A stretch of 64,000 nucleotides of DNA. Source: Gaiellasilicea sp037721555. Its GTDB lineage: Bacteria > Actinomycetota > Thermoleophilia > Gaiellales > Gaiellaceae. Made by a program: the position numbers and the translations under genes. The stretch is taken from positions 62,001 to 126,000 of the forward strand of contig JBBJOI010000003.1 of assembly GCA_037721555.1 (NCBI GenBank), written 5' to 3'. Positions 9,011-15,306 of the stretch are shown here, piece after piece; positions within the stretch are counted from its first letter, which is position 1; each line of letters opens with the position of its first letter. The notes below the pieces were generated by a model. The model saw only the letters and a program-made list of their open reading frames with translations, was not told where the DNA came from and made no database searches.

Positions 9011-9844
9011 CTAGCGTCGCGAAGCGACAGCCGCGGCCGCCTCAATCGGGCCCTCGTCGAGGTGGGTGGCGCCGATCTCACCCACTAGCGCCTTGATCGC
9101 GCCCCCACACGCGAGCGCAAGCTGAAAGTGTGTGGCGAGGTTACTCAGCTCCTCAGTGAAAGGGGTCAGTCGGGAGGCGTCGATAGACGCTAGAACGACG
9201 AGATCGGGCCGAAGTGCTGTCGCGGTCTCGTCGATCGTGGCAAAGGGTGTGTCCGCGCCGAGGTAGGTGATGCGCCAGCCGTGTTCGCGGAGGGCGAGCC
9301 CGAACGCGATGAGGGACAGATCGTGCTGTTCGCCTGAGGGGCACGCGAGGAGCGCACGCGGGCCGGAGCCACGGTCCCACCCGCGCGCCAGGCCGAGCAT
9401 GCGACCTCGTAGGAGGTTGCTGGCGAAGTGCTCCTGCCCGATCGTGACCTCGCCGCTCTGCCAGCGCTCTCCTACCTCGCGAAGCGCCGGGAGAATCCAG
9501 TCGCGCAGGACGCTCTCGAGCGTGAGCGATGAAAGGAGACGATCGAGGGCGGCGTGAGCTCCGACATCGTCGAAAGCGCCGAGGGCCTCGACGAGTGAGC
9601 GATCGTAAGGGGGCTCAGTCGTGTCTTCGATCGCCAGTCTCGCCGCCTGGCCAGCCGAGATGCCCCGGCTGAGGGCGTCGTTCATCGCACGCACGCGCCG
9701 CTCGTCCTCTGCGGTGTAGAGGCGGTATCCCCCCGATGACCGTTCGGGCCGGAGCAGGCCGTACCGGCGTTCCCATGCGCGCAGAAGCTCCGGACTGACA
9801 TTCGTGCGCCGCGCGAGCTCCCCGATGCGCAGATCCGCGGACAT
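9011..9844 (-). CDS. MerR-family cobalamin-binding photoreceptor repressor (CarH/LitR-like)
   Basis: A 277-residue regulator. The N-terminal MerR helix-turn-helix (RIGELARRTNVSPELLRAWERRYG) is followed by a four-helix bundle with the light-sensing Wx9EH motif (W-QSGEVTIGQ-EH) and a C-terminal B12-binding domain (EQHDLSLIAFG, then YLGADTP and LACGGA). This is the CarH/LitR layout, in which adenosylcobalamin-bound tetramers repress DNA in the dark and fall apart in light. ATG 9844 is the preferred start; ATG 9859 is possible. It is divergent from the DUF378 operon with an operator-like array between them. Confidence 0.92.
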   Translation of the reverse strand: MSADLRIGELARRTNVSPELLRAWERRYGLLRPERSSGGYRLYTAEDERRVRAMNDALSRGISAGQAARLAIEDTTEPPYDRSLVEALGAFDDVGAHAALDRLLSSLTLESVLRDWILPALREVGERWQSGEVTIGQEHFASNLLRGRMLGLARGWDRGSGPRALLACPSGEQHDLSLIAFGLALREHGWRITYLGADTPFATIDETATALRPDLVVLASIDASRLTPFTEELSNLATHFQLALACGGAIKALVGEIGATHLDEGPIEAAAAVASRR

Positions 9845-9852
9845 TTCATCAG

Positions 9853-9880
9853 TGTACATACCCGTGACAAAGGCTTGACA
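9853..9880 (+). promoter_or_regulatory. Probable CarH operator: three direct repeats at 11-bp spacing
   Basis: The hexamers TGTACA (9853-9858), GTGACA (9864-9869) and TTGACA (9875-9880) share ACA and recur at exactly 11-bp intervals. CarH tetramers are known to bind tandem 11-bp direct repeats with one overlapping the -35 box of the target promoter. Here the third repeat is the -35 hexamer of the promoter for the DUF378 operon. The match in spacing and position is seen directly; binding is inferred. Confidence 0.7.
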
Positions 9881-9903
9881 AGCACACTGATAAGCTCTAC
9901 AGT
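9875..9903 (+). promoter_or_regulatory. Sigma-A-type promoter of the DUF378 operon
   Basis: The -35 element TTGACA (9875-9880) is consensus, the spacer is 17 bp, and the -10 element is TACAGT (9898-9903). A strong ribosome site AAGGAGG (about 9923-9929) lies before the ATG at 9937. Overlap of the -35 with the third operator repeat suggests repression by the divergent CarH-like protein in the dark. Confidence 0.72.
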
Positions 9904-9936
9904 GGCTGAACAAACACGGGACAAGGAGGTCCAAGC

Positions 9937-10164
9937 ATGAAGAATCTCGACGTTTTGGCAGCTGGACTCGTCGTGGTCGGAGGCCTGAACTGGGGGCTGG
10001 TGGCGGTGGCGGAGTTTGATCTAGTCGCGACTCTCCTCGGTCTCGACTTCGGCGAGACGAATGGAGTCACGCGCGTCATTTACGGCCTCGTAGGCCTCGG
10101 CGCCGTCTACCAGATCGCCCAGCAGGCGGGCATCCGCCGCCGCTGGTCAACCGCCACCGCGTGA
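9937..10164 (+). CDS. DUF378 small membrane protein
   Basis: A 75-residue protein with two membrane helices and the DUF378 signature (AAGLVVVGGLNWGLVAVAEFDLVATLLG, then YGLVGLGAVYQI). DUF378/YuzA proteins have no established function. An AAGGAGG site lies 7 bases before the ATG. First gene of a three-gene operon; its stop overlaps the next GTG start. Confidence 0.9.
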   Translation: MKNLDVLAAGLVVVGGLNWGLVAVAEFDLVATLLGLDFGETNGVTRVIYGLVGLGAVYQIAQQAGIRRRWSTATA

Positions 10165-10391
10165 GTCGAATGACAACGACACATCACCGCGCACTCAATC
10201 TGGGCGTCGTGGCAGGATCGCGGGAGGCCCGGTCACGGCTTCTCCTGTTCCTTGCCGCAGCCGTTTCGTTTCTGCTGTCCGTCTCGCTCTGGTTCGCGGG
10301 GAACGAGCTTCAAGGAATCTTCGTGGGGCTGTGGGTTCCCTCGATCCTGGCGTTGGGCGCCATCGTCCTCCCCAGGGGCGAGCGGTCATGA
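10161..10391 (+). CDS. Small two-helix membrane protein, paralogue of 496-723
   Basis: A 76-residue protein starting at GTG (GTGA overlap with the DUF378 gene). After a basic N-terminus (GSREARSRLLLFL) come two hydrophobic helices, the second reading GIFVGLWVPSILALGAIV. That segment matches the gene product at 496-723. Family uncharacterised. It probably sits in the cytoplasmic membrane with the DUF378 protein and may be light-induced through the CarH-like repressor. Confidence 0.72.
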   Translation: MSRMTTTHHRALNLGVVAGSREARSRLLLFLAAAVSFLLSVSLWFAGNELQGIFVGLWVPSILALGAIVLPRGERS

Positions 10392-10573
10392 GCAACATCG
10401 CCCTATTCGCAGTCGGATGCGTTGTCACCCTCCTCGTTGCGGCTGCGATGGCACTCCTCGTCTGGGGTGCGATCCTGGACGGACGCTACAACCACGAGCA
10501 GCAGGCGGCGGAAGACGACGCCTCCATGCAAAGCAAGAGAGCTCGGGCACTGCACGCCGCTGACGCGGCGTAA
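10388..10573 (+). CDS. Small single-pass membrane protein
   Basis: A 61-residue protein with one N-terminal helix (IALFAVGCVVTLLVAAAMALLVWGAIL) and a charged tail rich in Q, D and A. Its ATG overlaps the preceding stop (ATGA), making it the third gene of the 9937-10573 operon. No family recognised. A short membrane anchor with a cytoplasmic or periplasmic tail is all the sequence supports. Confidence 0.65.
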   Translation: MSNIALFAVGCVVTLLVAAAMALLVWGAILDGRYNHEQQAAEDDASMQSKRARALHAADAA

Positions 10574-10659
10574 GACCGAGCCGCGGAATAGCGGATGGCG
10601 ATCCGGGACATCTCTTTCCCGAATCGGGAGCCCGTGTGTCTCGGACCGCCACTCCCTCC

Positions 10660-11011
10660 TCGAACTGATCCGGCCTCTTCGCCGCACCAGCGGCCCCCAC
10701 ATCAAGTTCTCCGTCGACTACACCGTCGCCCTCGCCAAAAACGACAAGCCGGGCCAGGCGAAGGCGGTCGCGAACCTGACGCGGTACACGAAGGAGCACG
10801 GCGCCTTCCTCGCCAAGGCCACTGGGCTCCCCAAGCTCTCCGTCCAGAACGACCTGCTCGGCCACGTGCTCAAGCTGAAGAATCAGCTCGAGTCTCACGC
10901 CAGCGGAAACACGGAGAGGCCACCGGCTTCTACCGCCGGGCCTACAGCCACATGTTCATGACCGGCGACCTGCTCTCCGGAGCAATCGCCAAGCAGAAGA
11001 ACCTCCGCTAG
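10660..11011 (+). pseudogene. Frameshifted remnant of a secreted actinobacterial hypothetical protein
   Basis: No start codon is visible. One frame reads KFSVDYTVALAKNDKPGQAK and LPKLSVQNDLLGHVLKLKNQL; after a frameshift near 10913 the next frame finishes with EATGFYRRAYSHMFMTGDLLSGAIAKQ and a stop at 11009-11011. Intact relatives contain the phrase AYxHMFMTGDxLAGAI following a K/QLDAY segment, so the two pieces belong to one C-terminal domain. Function of the intact family unknown. Only the 3' third seems to survive. Confidence 0.6.
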
Positions 11012-11036
11012 ACCGCACCACCTAAGCACGGAAGTC

Positions 11037-11068
11037 CGAGAGGGCGTCTCCACAGAGGCGCCCTCTCG
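11037..11068 (+). terminator. Ten-base-pair hairpin after the gene remnant
   Basis: CGAGAGGGCG (11037-11046) and CGCCCTCTCG (11059-11068) are perfect reverse complements with a 12-base loop. The hairpin follows the stop at 11011 and lacks a T-tract. It occupies the start of the 490-bp intergenic stretch 11012-11502, in which I see no convincing gene. Confidence 0.55.
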
Positions 11069-11447
11069 CGTCGCCGGCGACACCTTTCGCAGGCTGCTGG
11101 GTAGGGCGGTCAAAGCCGACGAAGTCCTCACGAGGCAACTCGCTCGCGGATCGGCCCGGCATACCCCATGCGACGAACCCTGGTGGTTGCCGCACTGCGG
11201 ATGATCCCGGCTGGATGTACTCGCGCTCGATGATGGGCTCAGCCTTAGGCGCGATCGAATTAGGCGTCTCAACGGGGGTGGACGGCGCCGAGGAGTTAGG
11301 ACCTCCGAGGCGAGATGTGGTGTCGAAACGGGTGGCCGACGTTCAACCCGCACGGCACGCCAAGCTGCGAGTTACCCGGACCGCTAGCCGACCGGCGGAG
11401 GCGCTCCTGGAGAGCGAGACCCCACGACCGAAATCAGTAAAAAAGTC

Positions 11448-11472
11448 GTTTTACCTTTTGCTCAGCGGGCAG
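11448..11472 (+). promoter_or_regulatory. Possible stress-sigma (SigB/F-type) promoter upstream of the SRPBCC gene
   Basis: A GTTT (11448-11451), 15-bp spacer and GGGCAG (11467-11472) resemble the GTTT-N15-GGGTA pattern of actinobacterial general-stress sigma factors. The surrounding A/T-rich patch stands out in otherwise GC-rich DNA. It lies about 30 bp before the start codon at 11503. The -10 half deviates from consensus, so this is tentative. Confidence 0.3.
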
Positions 11473-11502
11473 ATCTACTCAACCGAAGCTAGGAGGAAGA
11501 TC

Positions 11503-11973
11503 ATGGCTCGCATCGAGGAGACAATCGAAGTCAACGTGCCCGTGAGTAGCGCGTATAACCAGTGGACGCAGTTCGAGGAGTTCCCTCAGTTCATGGAGGG
11601 CATCGAGAGCGTGCAGCAGATCGACGATACGCATCTCCTGTGGTCAGCAGAGATCGGTGGCAAGAAGGAGGAGTGGCGGGCGGAGATCACCGAGCAGCAT
11701 CCGGATCACCGCGTCGCGTGGAAGGCGACCGAAGGGCGAGAGAACGCCGGTGTCGTGACGTTCCATCAGATCGACGACGGCACGACACGCGTCGCCGTGC
11801 AGATGGACTGGGAGCCGGACGGCGTCGTCGAGACGGCGGGGGCGGCAGTTGGAGCCGACAGCCGTCGCGTGAAGGGTGACCTGAAGCGGTTCAAGGAGCT
11901 GATCGAAAGCCGCGGTGGAGAGACCGGCGCGTGGCGTGGCGACGTCGAAAACAGCGCCGATCGCAGCTCCTAA
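11503..11973 (+). CDS. SRPBCC family protein (polyketide cyclase/dehydrase-like)
   Basis: A 156-residue protein. It matches the COG5637 type of SRPBCC fold: IEETIEVNVPVSSAYNQWTQFEEFPQFMEGIESV at the N-terminus, then WRAEITEQHPDHRVAWKATEG and a C-terminal helix VKGDLKRFKELIESRGGETGAWRG. Such proteins bind hydrophobic ligands in a deep pocket; substrate unknown. The ATG at 11503 has a strong AGGAGG site 8 bases upstream, which rejects the longer upstream extension. Confidence 0.88.
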   Translation: MARIEETIEVNVPVSSAYNQWTQFEEFPQFMEGIESVQQIDDTHLLWSAEIGGKKEEWRAEITEQHPDHRVAWKATEGRENAGVVTFHQIDDGTTRVAVQMDWEPDGVVETAGAAVGADSRRVKGDLKRFKELIESRGGETGAWRGDVENSADRSS

Positions 11974-12265
11974 ACCGTTGTCCGGACGCGGCGGCGGTGC
12001 GCTAGTGCGCCGCTGCCCGTCCTAATCCGAGCCATTGGTGCCGACCGGCCGATGATCGTCTGTGGAATCGAGGCGGCCGTTCGCGCCGCACTTGTGCGCC
12101 CGTTGCGCGCGCGTCGGGTCTGGCCCAACGGCTGTGGAGCTAGGAGTGTGCGCGCGGGCCTAGTGTGCCCCCGATGGGATTGCTTCGCCGACTTCCCGAT
12201 TGGCAGGGGAGATAGCTGAGCCGACGAGTCCCAGCTGGGTTGATCCCAGATAGCCGAGCCAGATC

Positions 12266-13048
12266 GTGCGGAATACTGTGCGGGTGGACTCCGCCGTCCG
12301 CCGCTCGGCTCTCGCCGCCGTGCTCCTTTCCGGCGCGCTAGTTGCGTGGGTTGTCAGCGCGCAGCGGATGCACGGAATGGACGCGGGGCCTGGCACCGAC
12401 CTCGGCGCATTTGGCTGGTTCATCGGGATCTGGGTGACGATGATGGCGGCGATGATGCTCCCCTCGGCTGCCCCGACGGTGCTGATGTTCTCGGGGCTCC
12501 ACCGCGGCGCGCCCGCCTGGGCATTCGTTGCGGGGTATCTGCTCGCCTGGACGACCGTCGGGCTCGCTGCGTACGCCTCTTTCCGCGGACTGCGCGAGCT
12601 CGCGCCCTCATACACGGCGTGGGAGGAACGCGGCCCGTGGGTCGCCGGCGGGGCGCTCGCCGCTTCCGGGCTCTACCAGCTGACGCCGCTCAAGACCGCC
12701 TGCTTGCAGCACTGCCGCGCGCCGCTCGGCTTCCTCCTTCGGAACGGCCCTGGCCGGGCGGGCGCCGTTCGAACCGGGTTCGGCCACGGCGCTCTCTGCA
12801 TCGGCTGCTGCGCGGGGCTGATGCTCGCGCTCTTCGCCCTCGGCGTCATGAGCCTCGTCTGGATGACCGCCGTCGCCGCTGTGATCCTGGTAGAGAAGGT
12901 CATTCCCCGAGGCGAGATCTTTGCGCGAACGACCGCCGTCGCCCTGGTCGCGGCCGGCTTCTGGGTAGCGGCAGCGCCCGAAAGCGTGCCGGGACTGACA
13001 CAGCCCAGCGGAGCGGGCATGAAGATGGAGACGGAGAGAGAGCCGTGA
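12266..13048 (+). CDS. DUF2182 metal-binding integral membrane protein
   Basis: About 260 residues with six or more membrane helices. DUF2182 hallmarks are WVTMMAAMMLPSAAP, YQLTPLKTACLQHCR, CIGCCAGLMLALFALGVMSL and VILVEKVIPRG; the Met, His and Cys residues are the presumed metal ligands. The family is described as predicted metal-binding membrane proteins. The start is uncertain (GTG 12266 or GTG 12284; no clear ribosome site). A GTGA overlap couples it to the DUF1326 gene, its usual genomic partner. Confidence 0.88.
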   Translation: MRNTVRVDSAVRRSALAAVLLSGALVAWVVSAQRMHGMDAGPGTDLGAFGWFIGIWVTMMAAMMLPSAAPTVLMFSGLHRGAPAWAFVAGYLLAWTTVGLAAYASFRGLRELAPSYTAWEERGPWVAGGALAASGLYQLTPLKTACLQHCRAPLGFLLRNGPGRAGAVRTGFGHGALCIGCCAGLMLALFALGVMSLVWMTAVAAVILVEKVIPRGEIFARTTAVALVAAGFWVAAAPESVPGLTQPSGAGMKMETEREP

Positions 13049-13650
13049 GCTGGCGAATCCGTGGTAGCTACTTCGAGTCGTGCAACTGCGACGCGATCTG
13101 CCCTTGCCGCCGGGTCGGCGGCGTGCCTGGCGGCAGGTCGACCCACGGCGTCTGCACAGGCGTCCTCACCTGGCTCATCGAGTGGGGCGAGGCCGACGGC
13201 GTCGACCTCGCCGGCCTCCCGGTCGCGATGGCAATCAGCTACGACGACGATGAGCCCGGCTCTCCGTGGACGTGGATCCTCTATCTCGACGAGAGCGCGA
13301 CCGAGGAGCAGTGCGCGGCGCTCGAGGCGATCTATGCGGGGCGGTTGGGCGGCGATGCGGAGGCGCATTTTCCCTGGGCCTGGAAGCAGAGCACGCTCGT
13401 CGCTGTCCGCCCGGTCGGCATCGAGGTCGACCACACGAAGCGCCGGCAGTGGCTGCGGATTCGCGACCGGGTGAGCGTCCGCATCCGCAACGCCTGGCCC
13501 GGCGACGAGACGGTTACATGCGTCATCTCCGGCCACGACCGCGCGGGCGAGGAGCTCGTCGCCGACGAGCTCGTGCTCGAGGACGGCCCGTTCGCGGTCA
13601 GCTACCGCGGTAGTTGCGGCTACGGCTCCTCGTTCGACTACGCCGGTTAG
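13045..13650 (+). CDS. DUF1326 domain protein
   Basis: A 201-residue protein with a cysteine-rich N-terminus (YFESCNCDAICPCR) typical of DUF1326, followed by the conserved acidic region DDDEPGSPWTWILYLDE and the C-terminal GSCGYGSSFDY. It starts at a GTG overlapping the DUF2182 stop. The pairing with DUF2182 in many genomes suggests a joint metal-handling role, possibly copper, but this is inference. Confidence 0.88.
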   Translation: MSWRIRGSYFESCNCDAICPCRRVGGVPGGRSTHGVCTGVLTWLIEWGEADGVDLAGLPVAMAISYDDDEPGSPWTWILYLDESATEEQCAALEAIYAGRLGGDAEAHFPWAWKQSTLVAVRPVGIEVDHTKRRQWLRIRDRVSVRIRNAWPGDETVTCVISGHDRAGEELVADELVLEDGPFAVSYRGSCGYGSSFDYAG

Positions 13651-13666
13651 GCGGGATACTGCGCGC

Positions 13667-14263
13667 GTGCTAATCGAGGATTCGCCACCGGGCGAGGGGC
13701 GTGACACCGCCTATGCGGCCGACCGAGACAGCGACGGCTACGTCTGGAACGTGACTCGGCTGTGGGGCTGGCGTGCCGACATCTACCGGGACTTTGCGGA
13801 CCTTCGCACCTCGCTGATGGGCTCGTCATCGCTGACCGATCGCGACTGGGCCGTGATGGTGACTGCGATGGCCTCGCAGCTAGGGGACTCCTACTGCTCA
13901 CTTGCCTGGGGCCCGAAGCTCGCCAGCCTGAGCGATGCGGAGACGGCGGCGCGGCTGCTCGCGAACGAGCCCGCGCCGGCGCTGTCGGAGCGCGAGCAGG
14001 CGCTCGCAGCGTGGACGCGCCAGCTGGTCGACGACCCGAATGCGACCACCACAGACGACGTGACGCGCCTCCGCGCGGTCGGACTCGGCGACAGGGAGAT
14101 CTTCGAGGCGACGACGTTCGTTGCCTTCCGGCTCGCCTTCTCGACGGTGAACGACGCGCTTGGCGCAGAGCCTGACCGGCAGCTCATGGACGCAGCCCCG
14201 GCTCCAATTCGCGAGGCAGTCCAATACGGACGGCCGCCCGCGCTGGAAGCGTCGCACGCGTAG
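13667..14263 (+). CDS. Carboxymuconolactone-decarboxylase-like (AhpD-fold) protein
   Basis: A 198-residue helical protein of the CMD/AhpD-like fold, seen in SLTDRDWAVMVTAMASQLGDSYCSLAWG, a C-terminal LGDREIFEATTFVAFRLAFSTVNDALG, and overall length. Active CMD peroxidases use a CxxC/ExxCxxxH centre; here only one cysteine is present and the expected histidine is replaced in YCSLAWG, so peroxidase activity is doubtful. It follows the DUF1326 gene by 16 bp and may be cotranscribed. Confidence 0.65.
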   Translation: MLIEDSPPGEGRDTAYAADRDSDGYVWNVTRLWGWRADIYRDFADLRTSLMGSSSLTDRDWAVMVTAMASQLGDSYCSLAWGPKLASLSDAETAARLLANEPAPALSEREQALAAWTRQLVDDPNATTTDDVTRLRAVGLGDREIFEATTFVAFRLAFSTVNDALGAEPDRQLMDAAPAPIREAVQYGRPPALEASHA

Positions 14264-14305
14264 CGCCCGCCGCGTAGCTTTGCCGCCATGGTCGCTCGAG
14301 AGGTA

Positions 14306-14343
14306 GGGCCCCGACAAGAATCGAACGTGGGCACGCGGTCTAG
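14306..14343 (-). repeat. Degenerate tRNA-Arg 3' fragment: oldest attachment scar
   Basis: On the minus strand this reads as the anticodon-to-3'-end half of a tRNA-Arg, with GACCGCGTGC, a TTCGATT T-loop and a GGGGCCC acceptor end. It differs from the intact tRNA at 36015-36086 at many positions, including the CCT anticodon region. It is the most degraded of the tRNA-Arg partial copies and lies farthest from the intact gene. It sits in the intergenic stretch 14264-14630, which otherwise shows nothing recognisable. Confidence 0.7.
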
Positions 14344-14630
14344 GTCGTTGGGAGCCTTCGCGGAAGAGCCTGCTAGACGCTCAGTTATGGGTGGCCAGGG
14401 GCGGGTGCGCGCCGGTGATCGCGCCAGTACGGCTGTCTGGCGGGCGTTCCCGGATTCGTTGCGGCTACTTCGCCTGGCCCTGGCAGCGGCTCGAGCGCTG
14501 TGGCGAACGCATCCCCGAGTGCACGCCGGGCATGACATGCGCACGTTCCGCGCCTGTGCGACCCGAGGAAGTCCTGTCCTCGTGCACGGTCACGTCGTGC
14601 AAGAGACGACGGCAGCGTTGTGAGGTGACG

Positions 14631-15071
14631 ATGAACGACCCGTACAACCTCGAGCGGTTCGCAACAGCCCAAGATGCAGGCGAGACCTACGCGTCTGCCG
14701 TCGCCGAGTTGCGCCTTGGCCGGAAGATCGGGCACTGGATGTGGTTTGTCTTCCCCCAGATCGCCGGGCTGGGCATGAGCTCGATGTCGAGGCGGTACGC
14801 GATCGCGTCGCTCGACGACGCACGTCGGTACCTAGCGCACCCGATCCTAGGGGAACGGCTCGAGGAGTGCGCGCGCATTCTCACAGAGCTGGATGGCAAG
14901 AGCGCGCACGACATCTTCGGCTCGATCGATGCGATGAAGCTTCGGTCATCGATGACGCTGTTCGCACGTGCGGCTCCCGAGGACACGCTCTTTAGTGAGG
15001 TGCTCGACCGGTATTTCGGCGGGGTCGCGGACGAGGCGACCGACGCGCGCCTGGCACCACCTCTCGCGTAA
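14631..15071 (+). CDS. DUF1810 family protein
   Basis: A 146-residue protein with the DUF1810 pattern: LERFATAQDAGETYASAVAELRLGRKIGHWMWFVFPQIAGLGMSSMSRRYAIASLDDARRYLAHPILG-type N-terminus and the later DIFGSIDAMKLRSSMTLFA. The family is cytosolic and of unproven function. ATG 14631 is chosen; an in-frame GTG lies two codons earlier. It stands alone next to an old tRNA-Arg scar, so it may have arrived on a former island. Confidence 0.88.
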   Translation: MNDPYNLERFATAQDAGETYASAVAELRLGRKIGHWMWFVFPQIAGLGMSSMSRRYAIASLDDARRYLAHPILGERLEECARILTELDGKSAHDIFGSIDAMKLRSSMTLFARAAPEDTLFSEVLDRYFGGVADEATDARLAPPLA

Positions 15072-15306
15072 CGAGGCACCAATCTACGGCAGGCCCCGCG
15101 GTGACCCGGGGCGGACAATCGGCGCGAACGCGGTGATGCTGCTTCTTCTCACCGATCGGCTCGAGCAGCTCGAGCGCGCCACCCAGCATGATCACGCCTC
15201 ATGAGTGAGACCGTAATTACAGGACCGCGACGGCTCGGCGCCGACACACGCAGCGCACGCCGTTCGGATCCAGGTCCGTCCCGTGACGTAGGTCCCTTGC
15301 CCGGGC

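Noticed and set aside
8656..9096. Plus-strand ORF of 146 codons opposite the cyclopropane synthase relic
   Set aside because: It is antisense to the recognisable relic and to the end of the CarH-like gene, with no family of its own.
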